NCBI RefSeq assembly: GCF_009017415.1
Contig: NC_092406.1
Span: 1,488,001 to 1,552,000, forward strand
Direction of reading: 5' to 3'
Source of the DNA: Aspergillus flavus
Lineage: Eukaryota; Ascomycota; Eurotiomycetes; Eurotiales; Aspergillaceae
DNA: 64,000 nt
Below the pieces are notes generated by a model, which was given only the letters and a program-made list of their open reading frames with translations, was not told the DNA's origin and searched no databases. Positions 43,472 to 54,915 of the stretch are shown here, one piece after another. A program made the translations under genes and the position numbers. The stretch's first letter is position 1. Every line of letters starts with the position of its first letter.

Positions 43472-46262
43472 ATGTAAGATGACCCCAACCACTCCTTCCT
43501 TCTCATGTCACCAAATCAGGGCCATAAAACTAACCCTTTCCAGTTTCGGCTAGCATCAAACGGCTTATGAAACGATGTTGCTTGGACAGATGGACGATGG
43601 ACGCCTGTCTTGTACAATTTTGGGGAAAATATAGATACCATTCTTCGTTGTATTTTGCTTTTGTTAGACAGAGGTTTTAATTGCAGGGTCTTGTGCTAGA
43701 TACCGGTGTGGTTTTAGACATAGACTGAATTTATTTATGAATCCATAGCAATACGTATGCTTAATGTTCAGATTCTTCATTTTGTCTCTCTTTGATTGTT
43801 TGGATTCTGGTGTATACCACAAACTTTAGTCGTTCCTCCTGGATTTAAGTTTCGAAAGGTAAGGAGACATGGCGGATGGCGGATGCATGGCGATAGTAGA
43901 CTGGTGAGTGGCGGCATAGTATTCTTCAGACACTGGTAGGCCCTGCCACCCGATCAAAGGATTAGATATCGGCTTACCGGACAGGGAATACCAATAGTTT
44001 GATTCTATGAGAGTATTCGTCATAACGAAACTATGCCGGCACCACGGTAATCTTCAATGCAATGCATGCACCTGAACGTCACAAGGACAGGGCCAGCTTG
44101 AGTATAACTGGGTCGGGGGATAACTGGTTTGTCTTTATCGGTGATGGAGGTAAATGGCTTTAAGATATACTGACGAGGAAGTTGAGCGTGCCTTTTGCTG
44201 CGTATATTGTGGGAAGCATGTTATGGCTATAGATGTAGAGTTATTGCCGTTTAATGTCTAGTTTCTTTTTGCCTTATAGGGTAATGTCCTATGCAGTCGC
44301 TGATGTGTTGTTTTCATGATCTGCTTGTGCTTTCTCTGTGTCACGGTGATCCGGGGTGTTATCTTCGGAGGAATTCATTGAGGGAAGGGTTATGGTTAGA
44401 ATAATTATCGATAGGGTCTGCGACGGATTGTAGAGCAAGACGTGTATACTTTCTTCGTCTGCATAGAATTGGCAGTGCAGCCACCTCTGATATCAATGTA
44501 TCGAACACCATACAGATGAATAGATGTTGTGTCTGTCTTCCGGCGCAATATTGACAAGGATAGCAGGGACAGAAGCCGAGAGGATCATTTCTCCACTGCC
44601 AAGAGACTCGACCACGGAATCATCATAGAGAAATCCAAAGACAAAGGTCTTGTTTAGGTGGTATACCCCGTGGATCACCCGTGTAAGCTCCCTTGCCGGA
44701 ATGGTTGCAGACTGGTTCTGCTCATCATCGCCGGGCTTAATGATCTTATGCATGTATAACTCCTTGGTTCAACTTCATAGAGCGAAATCCACAATACTAT
44801 TCCCTAGAACTACATCCAATACAGAGTGGTGATTATACCCATCCTTGGCTGCCGGCGCGCTGAACAATCCTACCGGTTATCCCTTGATCTTAGTTCACGC
44901 CTCATGCGCAGCATGGCGGAGACATCAACCTCCTCCCGCGGCCAGCTCGGCTTGTACCCGGCAGAGTCGCTGTCAGCCTACCTTTTAATAATCCACATAC
45001 CTATTCGGCATTGGAGCGCGGGGGTCGGGCATTGATATGTGGGGACGTTCATGTCAGTATGACGGCCTAACGCAGCAAGCGCAGATAGCACACACATTCC
45101 CTATACTAATAGCCTTATTAGAGTTATAGTTATTGAGGGGTAAAAGTATTTTCTCATTCCGCATGCCCAAACCAGTTTACTCGGTGCATCCTTGATGCAC
45201 CACTAGGAGTATCTTATCTGGGTAGTGGCAGAAATCCAGGCACGGCGCTGGAACAGACCCACTATTTCGGCGATGAATGAAGTGGATCCCTTTTGTCTGC
45301 ACGGGAGAACCGACGGGGAGGGGTTTAGTGTCGGGTTTAGTCCCGACTAGAAGCTATGATTGTTGCTTGTTTTGATTGCGTTGTCTAGATGTCACCAGAC
45401 TGCTGAGATAACTGCGTTTGGTACCTTTACTGTTCGTTTTGGGAAAAATATTCCAGCGTCTCCCTCACATGACCTTGGAAGGATTGATGCTGTGGCGAGG
45501 AGGACCTTTTTCCTTGTTCCTTCGCTGGCATGGCAGGATCAGCTGTTGTATAGCTTGTAGAGAATTGTGGTTGGGTACCAGATATGTTTGTTCTTTGAAT
45601 CATTATGACATGTTCCATGTCTTCAATTCCGTTGTTGGTGATTGTGCTGTGGCAAATGATAGCTGATACATAGAGTTACATATCAGACCAATGATCGCAT
45701 AGTCCGCGCATATCAGCAGAAGGAATAGATAGAAGTGGATACCTGAAGATAGGAACGAAAAGTGTGGAGGGGAAAGCGTCAGACCGCCTCAAAATAGCCC
45801 AGTGAAGCTGGAAATGTGGGTGATAAAAGAGTCGTCGGGAAAGCCGACGCCTGCCAGCCTTTCTCGGGCGTGCCGCGGGAAAGGGTCCGACTATCAATGA
45901 GCATCTCGGCTCCAGTGCCGCAAGTCCCAATTATGGATCTCCACTCCTGATTTTGGTTAAAACATGCCCATTTCAAGTGAGCTTCTTACCCCATGGGGTT
46001 ATTGAGTCCATAACCATCCCAAATGTCCTATCAATGCTCTCATTCCCCATTCCAAATCCAGTTTAGCCATGTGTCATATTCATAGTAGCAATGGTGGAGC
46101 TTGATAAGGCCAGATTACGATCTGGTAATGTCAGAAGGCGTCTCAGTATGGACATAAAAAGGGCTCTCTGGTCACCACGGCAAGAGAAGTCTGTCTATCA
46201 AGATCGCGAACAGAAGCAAATCTTGGACACTCTACTGTGACCTTCTCTCTTCACAAGCAGCC
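43472..46262. other. Long intergenic region
   Basis: The left part is the 3' side of the secreted repeat protein. One ATG-started minus frame at 44493-44753 is listed separately as doubtful. Other frames around 45360-45980 show no domain. The final 110 bases include a TATA-like CATAAAAAG at 46151 and the leader of the Rieske gene. Confidence 0.5.
44493..44753 (-). CDS. Doubtful 86-aa open frame
   Basis: Starts at a true ATG (44753) and reads MHKIIKPGDDEQNQSATIP, then a mixed stretch including RVIHGVYHLNKTFVFGFLYD and ILVNIAPEDRHNIYSS. The composition is protein-like, with beta-type hydrophobic alternation, but there is no recognised domain, signal peptide or neighbour. It may be a remnant exon of a larger lost gene. 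Confidence is low. Confidence 0.25.
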   Translation of the reverse strand: MHKIIKPGDDEQNQSATIPARELTRVIHGVYHLNKTFVFGFLYDDSVVESLGSGEMILSASVPAILVNIAPEDRHNIYSSVWCSIH

Positions 46263-47586
46263 ATGGCTTCTATGCTTCACTACTTCAACTTCGGCAGCAA
46301 GGCCTCCACTACTAAGGGTGCGGAGGTTAAGCCTACCCCCGTCCGTGCTCTGCCGGCATCATGGTATACCGCTCAGGAGATGTATGAGCTCGAGCGCCGT
46401 GCGATCTTCTCGAGGAGATGGTTGTTCATCACCCACAGCTCGCGTCTCAAGGAGGCAGGGGACTGGCTCCGCTACGAAGTCGCGGGATTCGACTTCGTTA
46501 TCAACCGTGATCGACAGGGAAACATCAACGCCTTCCACAACGTCTGCCGACACCGCGCGTACCCCGTCATCGAGGAGGAGGGTTGCGGAAACAAGAAGAT
46601 CATCGCATGTCGCTACCACGGCTGGTCCTACGGATTAAACGGCAAGCTGGCCAAGGCGCCCGGCTACCAGGAGTTGGATGGTTTCGATAAGGAGAAGAAC
46701 GGTCTCTTCCGGATCCACGTCAAGGTCGATGTCAACGGCTTCATCTGGGTGAATATGGACGCGAAGGAAGTGCCCGAAGTTCCTTGGGAGGAGCACTTCG
46801 AGGACGTCGACAAGCAGGCGCGGTACAAAGAGAACGGCATCAACTTTGAGGAATACGAATTCGACCATACCTACCAGATGGAGGGCGACTACAACTGGAA
46901 GATTCTGGCGGACAACTTCAACGAGTGTTATCACTGCCCCACCACTCACGCAGATATTCCGGCATTCCTTAATCTGGACTCGTTTGACAGCGATGTCAAA
47001 GACGGACATATTCAGCACCATTGCAAATCTACACCAGAGCAGATCCAGAAAGGTCTGAACACCGCGAGTACCTACTACTTCCCCAACTCATCCATGACTG
47101 TCACGTAAGTTTGACTCCCCCTCGTGATCGACAACCTTAAATTTGACAACGTCTCTGACTCATGCATGTAGGAAACATTGGATGATGGTCCAAAAGTTCC
47201 TTCCGAAGGGTCCCAACCACTCGACCATGGCCTACGAAATCTGGAGACACAAGGACGCAAAGGAAGAGGACTTCAGACTGATCAATGACATGTATGCGCG
47301 TGTCATGGGAGAAGACAAGGTTCTCTGCAACAACGCACAGAAGAATCTCAACCGGGGTGTCTTTGTCAATGGCGAGCTGCACCCGAAGTATGAGAAGGCT
47401 CCCCTGTTCTTCCAGAGCACCTGTCGTGAGGTTGTCACGGAGCACTTTGACCGCGAGAAGAAGGAGGGCCGGGAGATCTGGCCCGCGAGGCAGCAGTTGC
47501 CCAATGACGCCAAGGTCAGCGCCAAAGATGAGGAGATCTGCTCGGGTCTCGCTTGTGGAGCCCAGAAGGAGGTTTTGGCGTGGTGA
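46263..47586 (+). CDS. Rieske [2Fe-2S] monooxygenase, choline monooxygenase-like
   Basis: Two exons (46263-47104, 47172-47586) give 418 aa. The Rieske centre is complete: Cys95-x-His97 in CRHRAY and Cys116-x2-His119 in CRYHGWSYG. The catalytic domain has DNFNECYHCPTTH, with His224 and His229 as ligands of the mononuclear iron. This is the plan of choline monooxygenase and related aromatic-ring-type oxygenases, which hydroxylate quaternary amines or other small substrates using electrons from a reductase. No targeting signal is obvious. Choline monooxygenases make betaine aldehyde together with a dehydrogenase; no such partner is nearby. The GMC gene at 4061-6078 is distantly placed and cannot be linked. 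A TATA-like CATAAAAAG lies about 110 bases upstream. Confidence 0.9.
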
Positions 47587-48084
47587 TGAGATGAAACGGA
47601 TCGTATGATGCTTTTCTTCTTTTGTTATCCCCTCATTTGTTCGTTTGCATGCATTTGGAGCGATTTTGCGAGTTTTACCGTGAGTCATGTATGATGTCTC
47701 TCTTCGATCATAGTTAGTGCTAGGTCTCTGTTTGGGTTAGATTGCAATACATCGTTAAATAAGATACATCTAGCATTTTATCGTAAAAGAAATCATGTAT
47801 GAGATTCATGACAAGAGATATATTTCTTGATAAGGTGTAAATGTCAAAGCGTGATTTCATTAGATTTTCAAGAAAATCGTCTTGCCTCTCTGCTTGACGC
47901 GAATTCTAAATGCTATTTTATTGATCGACAACCTATAGCCGTCCTGTACAAGTCTAGTACTTTTTCGAGCTCTTGCTACGTGTTATTCAAGTTCAACAAT
48001 GATCACAATCGATAAGACAAAAAGAGCCAAAATTATCTAGGTGTGATTAGCTACTGTTGCGCCTCTTTCTGGTTCACTTAGTGG
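47587..48084. other. 3' regions of two convergent genes
   Basis: The Rieske gene and the DUF202 gene converge here. AT-rich sequence at 47750-47850 probably includes polyadenylation signals. No gene seen. Confidence 0.6.
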
Positions 48085-48903
48085 CTAAAGGAATTCTCTT
48101 ACCAATGCAATTAGCAGTCCGATACAGTTCAACTCCCAACCGCCAGCATAAACGGTTCCCAATGCAACAGCATTCTGTTGTTTCCAAAAACGACACGCTC
48201 CAATCATTGCCACAATGACGGCAATGCAATGGCACGTTACTGAAAGTGGGATGGCCACTTCATAGTATGTCAATTGATCAGTGGGGGAAGGCTGTTGTTG
48301 AAGGCGAAAGAGCTGGGCGATTAGTACGCCTTGCATCGCTATGATAACTGATGTCCGGATATAGGCGAGGAATGTCCGCTCCAGGGCTAGCATCGTTAGA
48401 AGGCGCTCCCCTTATAATTAGGAAATAACAGGGGGAAAGGTTAAGGAAGGCAGGAAGAGATAGATCTAGTAACGTGGCCCGACTGTAATTGAGGTCGAGT
48501 CTGTACAAAGTGGAGGTATGGAGAAAGTAATAAGCTTACCAAAGTGATCGCGGTTACTTTTCTGGGGCACGGTCAATACCACGTTGCGTGTCCAGAATCG
48601 TTGAACCTTCCCTAAGAGCCCCTTACGTGGCGCTCGACTTCGCTCCGTGCGTTGACTGGTGCGGGATGCCGTCCGGCGAGTAGTAATGCGATATTCGCCG
48701 GAGGAGATTGATGCTGTTGAGGAGCCGAATTCATGGTCAGGCTGTGTCTCAATTTCATGGAGTTCTAAAGCGTCTCGTTCGACACGATCTTCGCCGCGGG
48801 AATGACCTGTGGCAGTCGGCGACGGAGGTCTGGGTTCGGTGCGCGTGTCGGAAGTGACAGGCTCATCATCCCGATGGAGGTGATGGTCGGACCGGTCTTC
48901 CAT
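48085..48903 (-). CDS. DUF202 (YidH-like) membrane protein
   Basis: Two exons, 48903-48540 and 48410-48085, code for 229 aa. The first ~110 residues are hydrophilic, rich in Asp, Arg, Ser and Thr (EDRVERDALELHEIE, ITTRRTASRTSQRTERSR), and probably disordered and cytosolic. The second part is the DUF202 domain with three membrane segments; it opens with the typical phrase LALERTFLAYIRTSVIIA and ends near ELNCIGLLIALVREFL. The intron is 129 bases, longer than most here, and its splice joins HFGERLLTMLALERTF. The family is found in bacteria (YidH) and fungi; its function is not known. Confidence 0.85.
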
Positions 48904-50094
48904 TCTCTGCCGGGGAAGGGGCCATCAAGCACTCTGGGGCAGTCCTTTAGGTGAGGGACGAGGTAAGGGAGTGGAAGTGGTGGCATTCCTGAGCTTCACG
49001 GTGACATTTGTTTTCTCGGCGACTCCCGCCGGAGTCTTTCAATCGCCGAAGCAATTGATCGGTATCATTGGCTGCGTCACACCGCGATAGGAAAACCGGT
49101 TTTTGAATGTGCAAACACAAACACCATTTGCATCACTATCATTTCTGGTCCAGATATCCTCCAGAGTCTCCGTATACACCCTTCCGATTTCTTATACTTA
49201 CCAAACATCTCTAGTGCCCACCCTAAATCGCTTGACAGCTCCTCATCCACTGTCTCAGCCAATCAGGGAGCATCCTCGGCGCCCACGTCGATTGCGCAAT
49301 AGCTGCAGAACCACATTTTCGTCCATCCACCCACAAACCACCGGCAAATCATCGTTCAAGGGCTGCTGGCAAGACGCTGAGAATCCATGATGATCCAAAA
49401 ATCATCCCTGATTCTTTTCTGAACGTTGATGCCCCTATAGTAGGGGGACATTCTACAGCGGGGTTTCACGGCCACGACACAGTCTCTCTTTTCAGGCGCC
49501 GTACTTGCGCATTGAGGTCCAGTCTCATTTAAACTTACGTTTCACTTTCTCCTTTTCTTTGACGAATCATGACTCCTGTACGGAGTGCCTCTGAAGGAGT
49601 CCCCTTCAAGGCATCCCAGTCACGTGTCGGCAAACGAGCTATTCCGAGGAGGGATTAGCTCAGATATCCCTAGAGCTCAGACAGTCTAAACTATTTTCGG
49701 TACCCATGTTGATTGGACGGAACTTTTGATTGAGATCATATCGTTCAACGTGAATACTCGGTTGACGACGATGTCGAACACGTTATGATATAGAGCCATC
49801 AATATACCTACCCTGAGCCCGCTAAATTTTGCTTTGCGAATTTGCAGACCTGGACGGGTCGCGATTATATCCGGTAGGAACAGGACTACGTGAGATATGA
49901 ATCTCCACGTATACAAGCACGGGGGACACGGGTTTCCATTTGATGGCTAACAAAAGTGAACGAGTTGTAATGTAACATCACAAGAGCTAGCGCAAGCTTT
50001 GCCAAGAATTGGCACGTTATGGATGATATATTGCCTACCTCCCCTTCCCGTCACTCACATTCGATCAATCCATCCCTACGTCAGATGAACGAAG
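48904..50094. other. Divergent intergenic region
   Basis: The DUF202 gene points left and the 308-aa gene points right, so both promoters lie here. CCCCT/AGGGG motifs near 49430-49450 resemble stress-response elements but could be chance. No gene is supported. Confidence 0.5.
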
Positions 50095-51114
50095 ATGTCA
50101 GAGGAACGGCGCATCACCCCGTCCAATCCAGTGCGGAAACTAGGCCGTATGGATTATGAGCGGTGCGCAGCATTACACAATGAGATTAATCGCCTGTCAT
50201 GGAGAGGATATCACCAAGAATCACATATCACCTGGGGGAGTATTTTTGGCCATCGCCGACGACTGCAGAAACTAAACTTTAGACCCTTCTCTTATTGAGT
50301 GCTTGAAATTGGCCCTATTCGATCCCAAGGATGGACCCAGTGATTGGATGGATAGACCTGCCCTATTTTACTGGATAAGTAGCCTCAATGACCCTGATGC
50401 GTTCTTCGAGACCTGGGTCGAGGAATTATACCCCGGTCGGTTTGTGTGGCTTTATTGCACCACAGGGTATCTCATGGGCGATGAGAGGGGCAGTTTGTAA
50501 GAGCGACAAGTACTGGTTGACCATAATATATAATATAGTTAATAAGCGATCATTTAATTGCCTCAATCAATCTACCACCAAACACTTTTGCGCACGACTT
50601 TCTCATGGGTCTCTCCACACAAAAGATCCCCTTTCGCTATATTGCACCTGGCATTCTACTACCAACCGTCGCAGAATTCGCCAACCAACCTTATCTTGGC
50701 TCCTGTCCAACGAATGATCCAACATCACTGCCGCTGCCTCTTTTCTATACGGATGATGAGAAGGGCCTCGGCCATGGGCTTCATCCTCTTTCCCCACCGC
50801 CGACATATCAGCCACGTAGCGATACTCCAGAAATCCCGGCGGGGTTATACATAGATACTATTCATCCAAGGACAACCCGTGCCTTTTCAAACGGCTGTTA
50901 TCTCCTCTTACCTTTCGAAGCTGGGGAGAACGGATGGACGCGGACCAGCGATGGAGCTCAAACTAGGATAATGATAGATGATGAAGAATCCCAACCGAAA
51001 GGCGATGATGAGAGTCTCTACCAGCCGGGACTCAACGGCTTCAATGATTGTGGTAATGTTCAGTTAGATAAAGTATTGCTATGCTGGGCGCAGATGGTGG
51101 AGACGATGGGGTAG
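50095..51114 (+). CDS. Unrecognised 308-aa protein, three exons
   Basis: Exons 50095-50239, 50283-50496 and 50547-51114 join in one frame of 309 codons. The first intron is only 43 bases (GTATTT donor, CTAAAC branch, TTTAG acceptor), the second 50 (GTAAGA). The joined product reads through RMDYERCAALHNEINRLSW, SLIECLKLALFDPKDGPSDW, FFETWVEELYPGRFVWLYCT and FLMGLSTQKIPFRYIAPGIL with no break. There is no signal peptide, membrane segment or known domain. After the TAG at 51112 the next frame stays open to a TGA at about 51190 (IQRFKDADTEMYWY); a one-base change in GGGG would lengthen the protein by 25 residues, so the C-terminus may have been shortened recently. It may be a lineage-specific protein. 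Confidence 0.65.
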
Positions 51115-51254
51115 TTGACAGGATTCAGAGGTTCAAAGACGCTGATACGGAGATGTATTGGTATAAGTATTGCATTCCACCTAGTTGGTGAACTGTCTCG
51201 TACATTAAGCGGCCTATGGAACTATGTCTTAAGGATATCAAGCAAAGGAAGATT

Positions 51255-52301
51255 CTAGGGCGTTTCAGCAACATTGTACACCAGCTTTTCCCCGCTGACC
51301 TTGTCCTCCTTCAAGAGCTTCAGCCCCTCCAAGACACCCTGCAAACCTCCGGGGTTCACCTTCGGCTGGTGGACCTTGACCTTGCCATCAGCCAACAGCT
51401 TCTCTGAAATAGTCCAGAATTTTTCGGCAAATGCCTTGTCCTCCGCACTGGCAGGGAAGACCTTATCGCCGAATTTAAACTCTTCGCCGATAATAGTGTA
51501 GGCGAGTGTAAAACGAGTAGTGACATTCTCACGATCGATAGATGTAGAGAGGAGAACACCATAATCACCACCCTCAGTGGAAATAGCCTGCTCGCAGTAC
51601 TTTGAGCTAGCCTCCAGCGAAATTGTATCAAAAACCAACTTCAGGTTGTTATTAGTGTACTTGCGAATCTCCGCCGCCGAATTAGGATCTTTGTAATCAA
51701 AGACCGCATCCGCGCCGAGCCGTTTAACCAGATCGAAGTTATGCGGTGAACAAGTAGTCAAAACCGTATAACCAGACAGCTTAGCAAACTGAATCGCCAG
51801 CGTACCGGTAGCCGTCGAGCCACCGTAAATGAGAATCGGCTCCGGTTCCTTAATCGGCTCCGACGGCAGCGCAAGCTTCAAGCTCTGATACAGACCCTGC
51901 CCCACCGTCGAGATACCCACGCCCAGCGTGGCCGCTTCCTGGAAGCTGAGGTTATCGGGGATGCGGATCTGAACATCTCCCTTGGCGACGATGTACTCGG
52001 CAAAAGCTCCGTCTTCGTGCTGCACGGCGTTTCCTCCGTGCGTGAATCCACACACGCGATCACCCTTTTTGAAGGGCTTTTTGACGGCTTTTCCAACCTC
52101 TTCGACGATGCCGGCGTAGTCGCATCCGATTAACGCGCCGGGCGGGGCAAGGAATGCAATGTGCTTCCAGTCGGTGGGGTTCAGGGCGACGGCGACCGTC
52201 TTGACCAGGATGTAATCATCGCGGAGAGCGGGAATGGGTCGATCGGTTACCAGGCTCTCCTGTTGCGGGGAGGTAACGACAATGGCTTTCTGGGTGGTCA
52301 T
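51255..52301 (-). CDS. Zinc-type medium-chain dehydrogenase/reductase (TOXD / trans-enoyl reductase-like)
   Basis: An intronless 348-aa protein starting MTTQKAIVVTSPQQESLVTD at 52301; the open frame upstream of this ATG is leader sequence. It shows the MDR signatures VAVALNPTDWKHIAF, GCDYAGIVEEVG and GDRVCGFTHGG, and the NADPH-binding motif YGGSTATGTLAIQFAKLSGY. The structural-zinc Cys loop is absent, as in enoyl reductases and TOXD-like proteins. Members reduce enoyl or quinone substrates; some are polyketide tailoring enzymes (LovC type) but many are orphan detoxifying reductases. No polyketide synthase is nearby, so the stand-alone role is preferred. Confidence 0.9.
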   Translation of the reverse strand: MTTQKAIVVTSPQQESLVTDRPIPALRDDYILVKTVAVALNPTDWKHIAFLAPPGALIGCDYAGIVEEVGKAVKKPFKKGDRVCGFTHGGNAVQHEDGAFAEYIVAKGDVQIRIPDNLSFQEAATLGVGISTVGQGLYQSLKLALPSEPIKEPEPILIYGGSTATGTLAIQFAKLSGYTVLTTCSPHNFDLVKRLGADAVFDYKDPNSAAEIRKYTNNNLKLVFDTISLEASSKYCEQAISTEGGDYGVLLSTSIDRENVTTRFTLAYTIIGEEFKFGDKVFPASAEDKAFAEKFWTISEKLLADGKVKVHQPKVNPGGLQGVLEGLKLLKEDKVSGEKLVYNVAETP

Positions 52302-53445
52302 CTTGGAGGTGAGGTGTAGATGTTTAAGTGGATGATGAGGTGCAACAAGGCTGGCAGGTAGGAGCTTAAATATATTGCTGGAATCGAGAAATTCAACGAA
52401 AGGCTTAGAAATTCCTCCCCATGTATTACAAATTGACTTCAATTTCACCTTGAGTTACCAGTTCTATGGCCAATCGGTGGTAGGTATCGTGAGCTGGGAG
52501 ACTCCCCACGGCATGATTTATAATCACCCCGTCTTCCAATTGATGCAATCGTTCAATGATTCATCGACTGTTTGGTGGAGGAGATGGGGGACATCGCCCA
52601 ATCAGGACTAGTCTCCGCACGGCACTTTCGACATAATCAGATATTCATATAAGATCGACGAGAGATTCAAGTTCCTGATTCTTTTTCTGCGTTACTATTC
52701 TGACATTTGTTGGCCTTGAAAGCATCCGATTCCACTACCCCACAATGTCCGGACACCTAAGGCATCTTATAGGATATGCCGTAGGGCTATACCCGGTTGA
52801 CTATCTCTATGCCGGGTGTTAGCATTATCTCCGAGGGCACGCTATCTCCGCTCAGACTGCGATGTTCTTGGCGGCAACGATAGACTGGAATATTGGACGT
52901 GAGCAAGTCGTGTTACTTCCAGCTATGAGGTTATTGTTCTGCAATCTTGCCTTTAATATCTCCTATATTGATAATGACCTTCCCTCTAACATCTCCACCA
53001 TGTTGTAGTACTAGTAGAATACAGATTCTATAATACTCTCGATATAGTTCTGTAAACACCAGACATCCAATCATTAACCATGTCGATAGCGTACACTAAA
53101 CGTACCCCTGTCCAAGCCCTAGACTAGCCCCATCACCAACAACATGGATCTGCTATTCACATCCATTCCTATACTACGGAGTTAACCCGTCGGACTTACG
53201 CAAAGCCAGGTTTATATCCACTCAAAGTCAGCCTCAGGCACCCACTACCAAGATACAGGAAGTAAACAAGATTCCGACTTGCATCATGCCATGATGCTAG
53301 AGATACATAGACTCCACCCTGATCTATATAACATCCCACTCATACTCAACCTCATACACACCACCGCACAACATACAAGGAAAACCCCAGAACCAACCCA
53401 GAACCAAACCCTATACATCTCTAAACTCACAAACACCAAAATAAA
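52302..53445. other. Intergenic region
   Basis: Promoters of the reductase (minus) and SnoaL-like gene (plus) share this 1.1 kb. The last 150 bases are rich in A and C, with CAACAT/ACACCACC runs, as in many fungal leaders. No gene seen. Confidence 0.55.
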
Positions 53446-53907
53446 ATGACTTACCCAACAACCCTCCCATCCCTCACCACCCGAGAAGCCATAACCGACG
53501 CCCTCTACCGCTGCGTCACCGGCTTCGACACCGCCGACACAGCCCTCTTCGACTCAGCCTTCACGAAAGATGCCACATTCGACCTCAACGGCCGACTCCT
53601 CGAAGGTCTCGAGTCAATCCACAAAGACTGCTACGACAAGATCTCGAAGCTGGATACTATTCACTATATGAATAATGTGCGGGTGAATGTCCACGAGGGT
53701 GAGGAGAAGGGGTCATTGACTGCGTCGGCCCTGGCGCAGCATTATCGGCCCGGGGAGGGCATACAGGCTGGGACGAAGTATTTCTTGGCGGGGAGTTTGT
53801 ATGAGATGGATGTTGTGAAGGATCAGGGGGATGGGTTGTGGAAGATTGCATATTGGAAGTTGAAGATTGTTTGGGCGGAGGGGGATTGGGGGGTTGTGCT
53901 TGAGTGA
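53446..53907 (+). CDS. SnoaL-like (NTF2 fold) small protein
   Basis: An intronless 153-aa protein. The pattern TTREAITDALYRCVTGFDTAD, FTKDATFDLNGR, HYMNNVRVNVHEGEE, GSLTASALAQHY and WKIAYWKLKIVWAEGDWGV is that of the SnoaL_4 group: an N-terminal helix pair followed by a curved sheet forming a cone-shaped pocket. Such proteins act as small cyclases, isomerases, dehydratases or polyketide-related hydroxylation helpers, but many are uncharacterised. The gene lies divergently next to the medium-chain reductase, about 1.1 kb apart, and may share regulation with it. Confidence 0.8.
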   Translation: MTYPTTLPSLTTREAITDALYRCVTGFDTADTALFDSAFTKDATFDLNGRLLEGLESIHKDCYDKISKLDTIHYMNNVRVNVHEGEEKGSLTASALAQHYRPGEGIQAGTKYFLAGSLYEMDVVKDQGDGLWKIAYWKLKIVWAEGDWGVVLE

Positions 53908-54915
53908 GGGTTGGGGTTTTTATTAGTGGATGATGAAGGATGGGGCATGGTGGATTGGTTGTTGTTTTGCTTTTGTTACAGTATGGGTAGATCTACTTTT
54001 CTAGCCTCAGTGATGGTATGGAAAGGCCTTTCTTGTTGGGCTATTTGAGTGTTGGAAGAACCAATCTAGTGTTTGTTATCGGTTCATTGGCCATTACTTC
54101 CTTGAAACCCCAACCTCACAAAAGTTTATACAGCAACTTATATCTTCATATCCCCAATACCATCCATGATGTCTCTGTACACAGAATCATGCTTTTCCCA
54201 GTAGCAAACATCCTTACAGCATTTGCAACTTCAGCCGGCATATAAAACCTCAGGTCAGTTATACCAGGGACGGCTGATTCGTCAATCTGTGAATGACCTT
54301 AAATCATATAATATAAACATACAATAGCATTAGTATGACTGTGCTTACTTAGGGCAAGTTATAGATGTTGTCAGCCGTAGAATACAGCTATCACGAATAC
54401 GGGTAGCAGGCAGTTAGATAGGAAGAATCAGACCTAATTGCCCATCAATTCTACCCCTTTTGGTTTAGGCCTAGATTACTAGGTAATACCAAATATCGCC
54501 GATTTGACAGGTGTCCTACTTTTTCTTCATTTTCAGATACGCATCGAGTCATACCCAGTTAGGCTTCCCGCCTTCAAACTAACCTTATACAGAAACCTAT
54601 CCGCTCTACCCTGTCGACCTGGTCAACGTAAAGACTCTCAAGAGGATACCTCATATAATAGATACTCTTTGGGGATAATGGTGTGATTACAGGGAATAGA
54701 TTGATTGCGGAGGGCCCTAGAGCTCTAAGAAGCCTGCTCCAGATGAAGGGGTGGGGTAGCCGATGTTGGTAATATATAACAACTCTCTTTCCCTTCCCCT
54801 TGCTAGTAATGCTAGTTTATCTCCACCAGTATTCCTCCTCCACCGCCTACTCTCTGCGACCCCTATCAGTTCATTCTTATCTTTTCCACAGGGCCAAGGA
54901 AATCTAGTTTTGACG
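53908..54915. other. Intergenic region
   Basis: Contains the 3' side of the SnoaL-like gene and the promoter of the broken transporter. Frames at 54018-54245 and 54504-54686 are without domain or splice support. Nothing else recognised. Confidence 0.5.

Noticed and set aside
42763..43506. 247-codon and 189-codon minus frames opposite the secreted repeat protein
   Set aside because: Shadows of a highly codon-biased gene; the plus-strand frame has the signal peptide and repeats.
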